NCBI GenBank assembly: GCA_022736605.1
Contig: DZDB01000085.1
Span: 1-8,473 of the forward strand
Direction: 5' to 3'
DNA: 8,473 nucleotides
Source of the DNA: Sideroxydans lithotrophicus
GTDB lineage: Bacteria; Pseudomonadota; Gammaproteobacteria; Burkholderiales; Sulfuriferulaceae
The number at the start of each line of letters is the position of its first letter. The first letter of the stretch is position 1. Below the pieces are notes generated by a model. The model ran no database searches. It saw nothing but the letters and a program-made list of their open reading frames with translations, and had not been told where the DNA came from. The position numbers were made by a program, and so were the translations under genes. Shown here in pieces: positions 1-5,601 of this stretch.

Positions 1-145
1 CAACATTTCAGGCGTTGATTTGGTATGGTCAGGCCGGGGTTGCCCGGCGGCAAGTCCCTGTTCTCTTGCTTGCCCAAGAGAAAGTAACCAAAGAGAAGGG
101 CACCCCACTGTACCGGTCCTTCGGACTGCCCTTGGCGCAGGAGGG
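1..145. repeat. Hairpin-rich intergenic repeat-like element
   Basis: No convincing gene lies here, but the stretch is dense in short inverted repeats. GCCGGG (33-38) pairs with CCCGGC (43-48) around a 4-base loop. TTCTCTTG (61-68) pairs perfectly with CAAGAGAA (75-82) around a 6-base loop. GGGCA (98-102) and TGCCC (127-131) enclose a small GTCC/GGAC hairpin (116-119 with 123-126). The segment around 65-105 (CCCAAGAGAAAGTAACCAAAG and the following GAGAAGGGCACCCC) resembles, from memory, an intergenic sequence that recurs in many proteobacterial genomes. Its spurious translations contain strings such as ESNQREGHP or EKVTKEKGTP. Whether it is repeated in this genome cannot be seen from one copy. 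The right boundary is a guess. The rest of the gap (146-243) shows nothing recognisable. Confidence 0.45.
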
Positions 146-243
146 GGCAGTGTGCAGCGAATATCGGCGGATTCCAGTTCCAACCGCACCACCCAGCCAA
201 AACTGAGCGGCCATGCGGGGTGAATCTGGTAGAGAAAGGCGGA

Positions 244-1611
244 TTAACCCGCCAGCGCGGCTGCCCGGCGCAAGTGGCGGTTGAGCCATAACGGCAGCAA
301 TCCGATCAAAATACCGCCGACTGCCACCACCTGACTGGTGTGATTGAAAGTGGGCAGGCTGACCACGCCGACAAACCACAAAAACAGCGCGCTGCCGAGC
401 GGCCACAGCATCAGGAACACCACGTTATAAGCCGTTTTCGGCTGATACCGCCAAACGTGCCAGACACAGGCGAAGCACGCCAGCCCATAGTAGAACGCAG
501 CCTGAAAGCCGATGGCATTGACCGAATCCTGCACGATCTGGCTGACCGTCGGGATGCCGGATGACAGCAGCAGCAACAGCAGGCCAAACAGGGTAATCAC
601 GCCGGTGGCAATCCACGGCGTATTCCAGCGCGGGTGCAGCCGGGCATAACGTGGGTGCAGCATGAAATCCCGGCTCTGCGCGAACAGCGTGCGGCTGAAT
701 TGCAGGATCGAGGTTTCCAGCGTACCGACCGTGCTGAGCATCACCGCCACCACGGCGAGATAGCTCCACGGCGCAGGAAACAGCTTTTCGGCGATTGCCA
801 GCACGACATTGGTGCCCGACGCCTGGATTTCCTGATCGCTCAGCACCATCAGCGTGGCCAGCGCAAACAGCACGAACAGCGCCATGATCAATACCATCGC
901 CAGCAGCGAGCTCAGTCCGGCAATGCGCGAGCCATCGCGGGTTTCCTCGTTCAGATTGACCGTGACATCCCAGCCCCAGAAGAAGAACAACGCCGTCAGC
1001 GCGCCTACCGTAAACAACTGTGGCGTGAATCCGGTCGGGTTGAACAATGCCCACGAAATGGCGTGCGCCGGATGGGCGCTGAACTTGAGCCAGGCCACTA
1101 CCAGGATCACCAGCACAATCGCCAGCTCAATCACTGTCATCGCCACCTGCACATAACTGGTGAGCTTGATGCCCTTGATGATGACGGCGCTCACCAGCAG
1201 CAGCCAGCCCGCCGCCACCAGCGCCACCATGCCGGTGTGCGTGACCCATTGCGGCGCCACCAGCGACAGCGTGGCGGTGGCTGCCGGGATGGTGCCGGAC
1301 ACCATGAAAATCGCCGAAGCCACCAACAGCGCCCAGCCCGACAAAAAACCCAGCACCGGATGAAACACGCTGGACAACCAGGCGTAGGACGCACCCGCAT
1401 TGGCGTCGAGCCGGTTCAGATACATATAGGCGAAGGTCACGCCAAACATGATCAGCCCGCAATACAGCAGACTCGCCGGTGACAGCACACCGACCGCTGC
1501 CATCAGCGTGGCGCTGGTGGCGGCGATGGAAAACACCGGCGCGGTACCCGCCACACCCATGATGGTCGACTCAAGCAGCCCGAGGGCATTTTTTTGCAGA
1601 TCGGTGGTCAC
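244..1611 (-). CDS. APC-superfamily amino acid/polyamine permease
   Basis: This is an inner-membrane secondary transporter that probably imports or exchanges an amino acid or polyamine; the substrate cannot be told from sequence. The protein (455 aa with this start) is almost entirely hydrophobic with about 12 predicted membrane segments. It opens with the APC-type first helix, with GVAGTAP at about residues 19-25. In mid-protein it has the motif GWDVTVNLNEETRD (about 213-226), typical of the family, and near 306-336 a cytoplasmic loop SRTLFAQSRD...HPRWNTPW. The start is uncertain. The open frame extends to a GTG at 1674, just after an in-frame TGA, but that GTG has no Shine-Dalgarno sequence and adds 21 residues unlike the family. 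The GTG at 1611 follows GGGGA at a 10-base distance and gives a usual N-terminus (TTDLQKNALGLLES), so I chose it. The gene ends with TAA at 244-246 and is divergent from the HIT gene. No terminator with a U-run is evident downstream. Confidence 0.88.
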   Translation of the reverse strand: MTTDLQKNALGLLESTIMGVAGTAPVFSIAATSATLMAAVGVLSPASLLYCGLIMFGVTFAYMYLNRLDANAGASYAWLSSVFHPVLGFLSGWALLVASAIFMVSGTIPAATATLSLVAPQWVTHTGMVALVAAGWLLLVSAVIIKGIKLTSYVQVAMTVIELAIVLVILVVAWLKFSAHPAHAISWALFNPTGFTPQLFTVGALTALFFFWGWDVTVNLNEETRDGSRIAGLSSLLAMVLIMALFVLFALATLMVLSDQEIQASGTNVVLAIAEKLFPAPWSYLAVVAVMLSTVGTLETSILQFSRTLFAQSRDFMLHPRYARLHPRWNTPWIATGVITLFGLLLLLLSSGIPTVSQIVQDSVNAIGFQAAFYYGLACFACVWHVWRYQPKTAYNVVFLMLWPLGSALFLWFVGVVSLPTFNHTSQVVAVGGILIGLLPLWLNRHLRRAAALAG

Positions 1612-1644
1612 TTCGCCTGTTTCCCCAGCGTAAAATCCATGCAA

Positions 1645-1680
1645 CGCGATCGCGCACCGTGCAGTTGACGTCACGCGCGT
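1645..1680. promoter_or_regulatory. Cluster of perfect palindromes in the permease/HIT intergenic region
   Basis: Three exact palindromes fall within 36 bases between two divergent genes: CGCGATCGCG (1645-1654), TGACGTCA (1666-1673) and ACGCGCGT (1673-1680). The last two share one base. Such symmetry between divergent genes fits a dimeric regulator's operator, but in GC-rich DNA short palindromes of this kind also arise by chance. If the permease really starts at 1674, the first two palindromes lie inside its coding region, which would weaken the operator reading. No regulator is assigned. Confidence 0.2.
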
Positions 1681-1707
1681 ACAAATGCTTCATTCAGGGA
1701 AAAATTA

Positions 1708-2118
1708 ATGGAAACCTGCGAACTGTGCAACAGTCCCGGCGGCGAAGTGCTATGGCAGGACGCGTTTTGTCGCGTGGTACTGGTCGATGACGCTGATTAT
1801 CCGGGCTTTTGCCGGGTGATTTTGCAGGCCCACGTGAAGGAAATGAGCGACCTGAGCGCGGTGCAGCAAAACCGCCTGATGCGCGTGGTATTTGGCACCG
1901 AAGCCGCTGTACGACAAGTGATGAAACCCGACAAGATCAATCTTGCCAGCCTGGGCAATCTGACGCCACACCTGCACTGGCATGTGATTCCGCGCTTTGT
2001 CGATGATCGCCATTTTCCGCAGCCAGTGTGGGCTGCGCCACAGCGCGAATCGCGGCCTCAGGCGCAGCTCAACCTGATTGCCAGTGTGCTCAAGTCAGCG
2101 CTGGCACAGAAGCTGTAA
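1708..2118 (+). CDS. HIT-family (histidine triad) nucleotide-binding hydrolase
   Basis: This is a small cytoplasmic protein of the histidine-triad superfamily. These enzymes cleave or transfer nucleotidyl groups at an alpha-phosphate, for example from dinucleoside polyphosphates or nucleoside phosphoramidates. At 136 aa it is of ordinary length for the family. The signature HLHWHVIPR is at residues 88-96 (H88, H90, H92). H90, the middle histidine, is the expected nucleophile. N78 and N84, in INLASLGN just upstream, fit the conserved nucleotide-contacting region. A CxxC pair (C4, C7) at the N-terminus could bind a metal, as in some HIT proteins, although no second pair is obvious. The ATG follows AGGGA at a 7-base distance, which is a good ribosome binding site. 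The gene is divergent from the permease and overlaps the end of phoR tail to tail by 29 bases. The exact substrate is unknown. Confidence 0.92.
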   Translation: METCELCNSPGGEVLWQDAFCRVVLVDDADYPGFCRVILQAHVKEMSDLSAVQQNRLMRVVFGTEAAVRQVMKPDKINLASLGNLTPHLHWHVIPRFVDDRHFPQPVWAAPQRESRPQAQLNLIASVLKSALAQKL

Positions 2119-3415
2119 CCGGCGCGATCAAACGGCTGGCCGGAAAGCACACGGCAAAACAGCTGCCTTTACCCACCTGGCTGTCGATCATCAAACGCGC
2201 CTGGTGACGCGTGACCACGTGCTTGACGATGGCCAGCCCCAGCCCGGTGCCGCCGGTTTCGCGCGAACGGCCACGGTCGACCCGGTAAAAACGTTCGGTC
2301 AGACGCGGAATATGATGCGCCTCGATGCCATCGCCGCTGTCGCGCACGCGAAAACACACTTCGCCACCCTGCACTTCCCAATGCAGGCTGATATGACCGT
2401 CTTTGGGTGTGTAACGCACCGCATTGCTGACCAGATTGCCCAATGCGCTGCGCAGCTCGTCGGGGTTGCCTTTAACCCAGTGGGTCGCTGTCAGCACCAG
2501 CTCGATGTGATGCCGCCCGGCGCTCAGGCTGTGCGCTTCCTGATACAGCGATTGCACCAATGCGGGCACATCGACCTCGGATTCCTGCAAGCGGTTTTGC
2601 GGGCTTTCGAGCCGTGACAGGGTCAGCAGATCTTCAACCAGCATGCGCATACGCTCGGTTTGCTGCTGCATCAAATCACTGTAGCGACGGAAATCGACCG
2701 GATTGATGTGCTCCATATCGGAGAAGGTTTCGAGGAAGCCGCCAACCACGGTCAGCGGTGTGCGCAATTCGTGCGAGACGTTGGCGACAAAGTCGCGGCG
2801 CATCGCCTCCAGCAGTTCAATTTGCGTGATATCACGCGAAATCAGCATCTTGCGCTTGTCGCCGAACGGCACCAATTGCACTGACAGGGTGACATCACGG
2901 CTGGCAGGCGATTTCATCACCAGCGCTTCGCTGTAGTTATGCCCCGCCAGATAATCGTGAAACGGCACCTGACGGATCAGATAACCGATGAACTGACCGC
3001 GGTCAGCGGCATCGTCCAGCCCGAAATGGCGGCTGGCTGCGGGGTTGAACCAATCAATCTGATCGGTACCGTTGAGCATGACAATGCCATCCGGAATTGC
3101 CTGTGCGGCGTGCTCGAACCGCTCCAGCACGGCAGTGAGCTTGTTGGCGCTGCGTTTCTGGCGCCGCAACTGGCGCTCCAGCCCGTAGAAAATATCATCC
3201 CACGCACCGCGTGCCTGCGGCATGCCGTCGCGCTCTCCCTGTTCCAGCCAGCGCGTCAGCGCTGCCATCTGATACAGGTGGTAGCCGAGATAAGCGAGCA
3301 CGCCAAGCAACAGCACCGCGACCGCGCTGTTCACGCCCAACACCATGCCGACGATCAGCGCCGCAACCAATATTCCCCCCAGCACCAGCAGGGGACGCCA
3401 CCAGAAATCAAACAC
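2090..3415 (-). CDS. phoR: Phosphate-regulon sensor histidine kinase PhoR
   Basis: This is the membrane-bound sensor kinase of the phosphate-starvation two-component system. It phosphorylates PhoB when phosphate is scarce and dephosphorylates it when phosphate is ample. The 441-aa protein has two N-terminal membrane helices (about 7-28 and 30-50) with almost no periplasmic loop, as is usual for PhoR. A short linker and a PAS domain (about 95-200) follow. The H-box VSHELRTP has the phosphoacceptor H215. The HATPase domain has the N-box NLVSNAVRYTP (about 327-337), G1 RDSGDGI (358-364), the F-box TERFYRVD (373-380) and G2 GGTGLGLAIVKH (388-399). All catalytic motifs are intact. The start is a GTG at 3415 with AGG 7 bases upstream. 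The gene lies 36 bases after phoB and is surely co-transcribed with it. Its last 29 bases overlap the HIT gene on the opposite strand. PhoR is identified from its architecture and its pairing with a PhoB. Confidence 0.95.
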   Translation of the reverse strand: MFDFWWRPLLVLGGILVAALIVGMVLGVNSAVAVLLLGVLAYLGYHLYQMAALTRWLEQGERDGMPQARGAWDDIFYGLERQLRRQKRSANKLTAVLERFEHAAQAIPDGIVMLNGTDQIDWFNPAASRHFGLDDAADRGQFIGYLIRQVPFHDYLAGHNYSEALVMKSPASRDVTLSVQLVPFGDKRKMLISRDITQIELLEAMRRDFVANVSHELRTPLTVVGGFLETFSDMEHINPVDFRRYSDLMQQQTERMRMLVEDLLTLSRLESPQNRLQESEVDVPALVQSLYQEAHSLSAGRHHIELVLTATHWVKGNPDELRSALGNLVSNAVRYTPKDGHISLHWEVQGGEVCFRVRDSGDGIEAHHIPRLTERFYRVDRGRSRETGGTGLGLAIVKHVVTRHQARLMIDSQVGKGSCFAVCFPASRLIAPVTASVPALT

Positions 3416-3451
3416 TACGTTGCCTGCCAGTCAATGCGGGCAGCCATTGTA
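3416..3451 (-). promoter_or_regulatory. phoB-phoR intercistronic spacer with hairpin over the phoR ribosome binding site
   Basis: In the 36-base gap, minus-strand CTGCC (3443-3439) can pair with GGCAG (3428-3424) around a 10-base loop. The 3' arm overlaps the AGG (3425-3423) that serves as the likely ribosome binding site of phoR, 7 bases before its GTG start. The hairpin could lower phoR translation relative to phoB. It is only five base pairs, so the effect is speculative. Confidence 0.25.
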
Positions 3452-4144
3452 TCAGGCGGGTTGGGTCGACAAACGGTAGCCTGCGCCGCGTACCGTATCG
3501 ATCAGGTTCTCGTGGCGGGTCGGTTCCAGCGCCAGCCGCAGGCGGCGAATATGCACGTCCACGGTACGCTCTTCGACAAACACATGGTCGCCCCAAACGT
3601 GATCCAGCAGTTGGGCGCGCGAATACACCCGCTCCGGGTGCGTCATCATGAAATGCAGTAACCGGAACTCGGTCGGCCCCAGCTCGACCGGGGTACCGTC
3701 ACCGGTGACACGGTGACTCACCGGATCAAGGCTCAGGCCGCGGATTTCCACCTTGTCTTCGGTCATTTGCGGCGCACGGCGACGCAGCACCGCCTTGATG
3801 CGCGCCGACAGTTCGCGCGGCGAAAACGGCTTGGTGATGTAATCGTCGGCGCCGGTTTCCAGTCCCAGCACCTTGTCACGTTCGTCGCCGCGTGCCGTCA
3901 GCATGATGATCGGCACGTGCTTCATGCGCGTATCGGCACGAAATTTTTTGGCCAGTTCAATGCCGCTCATACCCGGCAGCATCCAGTCGAGCAACACCAG
4001 ATCCGGCAAGGTGTCGCGTACCATGCCAACCGCCTGTTCGGCTGAATCTGCACACATCACGGCGTGGCCGCCTTGTGCCAGATTGAATTTGACCAGCTCC
4101 TGGATACCCGGCTCGTCTTCTACCAATAATATTGTCGCAGCCAT
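3452..4144 (-). CDS. phoB: Phosphate-regulon response regulator PhoB
   Basis: This is a transcription factor of the OmpR/PhoB class. Once phosphorylated by PhoR it binds Pho boxes and recruits RNA polymerase to phosphate-starvation genes. The 230-aa protein has a receiver domain (about 1-122) with acidic pocket E9/D10, phosphoacceptor D53 in LLDWMLPG, switch residue T83 and K105 in KPF, matching the numbering of E. coli PhoB. A C-terminal winged-helix domain (about 130-228) has the recognition-helix region ERTVDVHIRRLR and the closing hairpin RGAGYRL. I chose the ATG at 4144 because GGAG lies 6 bases upstream and the protein then starts MAATILLVEDE as usual. The open frame could begin at a TTG at 4156, but that would place the GGAG inside the gene. 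It is first in the phoBR operon, downstream of a three-repeat Pho box, so positive autoregulation is likely. No pst or phoU genes are in the window. Confidence 0.96.
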   Translation of the reverse strand: MAATILLVEDEPGIQELVKFNLAQGGHAVMCADSAEQAVGMVRDTLPDLVLLDWMLPGMSGIELAKKFRADTRMKHVPIIMLTARGDERDKVLGLETGADDYITKPFSPRELSARIKAVLRRRAPQMTEDKVEIRGLSLDPVSHRVTGDGTPVELGPTEFRLLHFMMTHPERVYSRAQLLDHVWGDHVFVEERTVDVHIRRLRLALEPTRHENLIDTVRGAGYRLSTQPA

Positions 4145-4173
4145 GCCTGACTCCAATGAATAGCGTTAGCGCA

Positions 4174-4206
4174 TCTTATGACAAGCTTATGACAAAACTG
4201 TGACAG
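4174..4206 (-). promoter_or_regulatory. Pho box (three tandem 11-bp PhoB-binding repeats) upstream of phoB
   Basis: On the minus strand, reading toward phoB, three 7-base units recur at exact 11-base steps: CTGTCAC (4206-4200), TTGTCAT (4195-4189) and TTGTCAT (4184-4178). They are separated by the 4-base spacers AGTT and AAGC and followed by AAGA. The known E. coli Pho box is two CTGTCAT-type direct repeats with 11-bp periodicity and AT-rich spacers, so this is a good match with one extra unit. The last unit ends about 33 bases before the phoB ATG, which leaves room for a -10 element (for example around TATTCA, 4165-4160, a weak match) in place of a normal -35. This points to autoregulation of phoBR by phosphorylated PhoB. 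Confidence 0.8.
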
Positions 4207-4214
4207 CCGATTGG

Positions 4215-4244
4215 TTTCCGTTTAACCCCCGCGTCAGTTATGAT
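4215..4244 (+). promoter_or_regulatory. Candidate sigma-70 promoter of the ubiE-ubiJ-ubiB operon
   Basis: TATGAT at 4239-4244 matches the -10 consensus at five of six positions. A poor -35-like TTTCCG lies at 4215-4220 with an 18-base spacer. Transcription would begin near 4251, giving a leader of about 26 bases before the ubiE ATG. The weak -35 suggests either a modest promoter or one helped by an activator. The divergent Pho box lies only a few bases upstream. Confidence 0.4.
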
Positions 4245-4276
4245 TCTGTCTGTTTTGACTGCACATTCCCGCCGCG

Positions 4277-5011
4277 ATGGACAACAACACCCACTTTGGT
4301 TTCAAGACCGTTGCCGAATCCGAAAAAGCTGGCAAAGTCGCCGAGGTTTTCCACTCGGTTGCGCAGCGCTACGACCTGATGAACGACCTCATGTCGGCGG
4401 GTCTGCACCGCGCCTGGAAGCGCTTCACCATTGAAACATCAGGCGTCAAACCGGGCAATCGCGTGCTCGACGTCGCCGGGGGTACCGCCGACCTCACCCG
4501 CCTGTTCCTGAAAAAAGTCGGCGACAGCGGTCAGGTCTGGCTCACCGACATCAACAGCTCGATGCTGACGGTCGGCCGCGACCGCATGCTCGATGAAGGC
4601 CAAGCCATCCCCGTCGCGCAGTGCAACGGCGAAAAACTGCCGTTTCCGGACAATTATTTCGATTGCGTCAGCGTCGCCTTCGGCCTGCGTAACATGACCC
4701 ACAAGGACGCCGCACTGGCCGACATGTACCGCGTGCTGCGTCCCGGTGGCCGCCTGCTGGTGCTGGAGTTCTCCAAAATCTGGAAACCGCTGGCGCCGCT
4801 GTACGATGCCTACTCATTCAAGCTGCTGCCATTCATGGGCAAGCTGGTCGCCAAAGACGCCGACAGTTACCAGTATCTGGCCGAATCGATCCGCATGCAC
4901 CCGGATCAGGCAACCCTCAAGGCCATGATGGAAACTGCAGGCTTCGCCAAAGTTGATTACTTCAATCTCAGCGGTGGCGTGGTCGCGCTGCACAAGGGCT
5001 ACAAGTTCTGA
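4277..5011 (+). CDS. ubiE: Ubiquinone/menaquinone biosynthesis C-methyltransferase UbiE
   Basis: This SAM-dependent enzyme methylates the ring carbon of the benzoquinol intermediate in ubiquinone synthesis (and demethylmenaquinol where menaquinone is made). It acts in the cytoplasm, in association with the other late Ubi proteins. The 244-aa length is typical. The first UbiE signature, YDLMNDLMSAGLHRAWKR, is at 32-49. The SAM-binding glycine motif VLDVAGGTAD is at 63-72, with acidic D91 in LTDIN. VAFGLRNM is at 133-140, and the second signature RVLRPGGRLLVLEFS at 152-166. The start ATG gives the normal family N-terminus but has no clear Shine-Dalgarno sequence in front. It is first of a tight ubi operon; its TGA stop shares its final A with the ATG of ubiJ. 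The gene is divergent from phoB across a 132-base gap. Confidence 0.97.
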   Translation: MDNNTHFGFKTVAESEKAGKVAEVFHSVAQRYDLMNDLMSAGLHRAWKRFTIETSGVKPGNRVLDVAGGTADLTRLFLKKVGDSGQVWLTDINSSMLTVGRDRMLDEGQAIPVAQCNGEKLPFPDNYFDCVSVAFGLRNMTHKDAALADMYRVLRPGGRLLVLEFSKIWKPLAPLYDAYSFKLLPFMGKLVAKDADSYQYLAESIRMHPDQATLKAMMETAGFAKVDYFNLSGGVVALHKGYKF

Positions 5012-5598
5012 TGCTGTCCGGCTGGTCTGCCTCGGCTGTGTTGCCGCCCCTCAATCACCTGTTGCGCCAGGGTGGCTGGGCGCCCGCGCGGTTGCAGCCT
5101 TACGCCGGATACGGCTTTGTCGTCGATGTATTTCCGTTCAGCGTGGCACTGGCAGTCAGCGCAGATGGCCTGTTCGAGGTCGCTGCGCCCGACACCACCC
5201 CTGCCGCCACGCTGCGCCTCAGCCCGCTGCTGCTGGCACGCATTGCCGCACGCGATCCGATGGCGTTGCGCAGCGTCGTCATTGACGGCGATGCGCAATT
5301 CGCCGCTGCCCTCGGCAGCGTATTCCGTGACCTCGAATGGGACATGGAAGCTGACCTCAGCCGGGTGTTCGGCGATATCGCCGCACACCGCCTGGCAGCA
5401 GGCGTGCACAGCGCACAAGCGTGGCAACGTAACGCCCTGGACAGCGTGCAGCGCATGTTCACCGAATACGCCACCGAAGAATCTCCACTGCTGGTCAAAC
5501 GCCACCACGTTGCCGCTTTTGTGGCCGAAGTTGATGCCGTGCGCGACCAGACTGCCCGGCTGGAAAAACGCCTGCAGTTATTCTCTGAAAAATCTTAA
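5011..5598 (+). CDS. ubiJ: Ubiquinone biosynthesis accessory factor UbiJ (SCP2 domain)
   Basis: This non-catalytic accessory protein carries the SCP2 sterol-carrier fold. In E. coli, UbiJ binds lipids and ubiquinone precursors and, with UbiK, helps the soluble Ubi complex to work. The 195-aa protein has an SCP2-like region at about residues 12-110, with VVIDGDAQFAAALGSVFRDLEWDME at about 89-113. Conserved-looking DLSRVFGDIAAHRL follows (115-128). A C-terminal helical segment with coiled-coil character (about 168-192, FVAEVDAVRDQTARLEKRL) is the usual partner-binding tail. Its ATG overlaps the ubiE stop by one base (TGATG), indicating translational coupling; AAGGG about 12 bases upstream may assist. 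It lies between ubiE and ubiB exactly as in E. coli, which strongly supports the assignment, since the sequence itself is poorly conserved. Confidence 0.92.
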   Translation: MLSGWSASAVLPPLNHLLRQGGWAPARLQPYAGYGFVVDVFPFSVALAVSADGLFEVAAPDTTPAATLRLSPLLLARIAARDPMALRSVVIDGDAQFAAALGSVFRDLEWDMEADLSRVFGDIAAHRLAAGVHSAQAWQRNALDSVQRMFTEYATEESPLLVKRHHVAAFVAEVDAVRDQTARLEKRLQLFSEKS

Positions 5599-5601
5599 AC
5601 C

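Noticed and set aside
20..223. Small open frame (67 codons, plus strand) with ESNQREGHP-like residues
   Set aside because: It lies in the hairpin-rich repeat-like block. Both forward frames there stay open by chance, there is no good ribosome binding site, and the residues are what the repeat would give in any case.
166..245. Direct repeat GGCGGATT at 166-173 and 238-245
   Set aside because: Only eight bases with no extension on either side and no associated mobile gene; most likely chance.
634..1482. 282-codon open frame antisense to the permease
   Set aside because: Rich in Gln, Arg and His with no domain, as expected for the opposite strand of a GC-rich membrane-protein gene; the permease frame is clearly the real one.
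1665..1694. TTGACG as a -35 element for the HIT gene
   Set aside because: The match to the -35 is good, but the sequence 17 bases on (CTTCAT) is a poor -10 and would start the transcript within or right at the AGGGA ribosome binding site.
2939..3661. 240-codon plus-strand open frame spanning the phoB-phoR junction
   Set aside because: It is the opposite strand of two well-supported genes and has no family resemblance or ribosome binding site.
4145..4156. Upstream TTG start for phoB adding four residues
   Set aside because: GGAG is inside that extension, at the ideal distance from the ATG at 4144, and the ATG gives the standard PhoB N-terminus.
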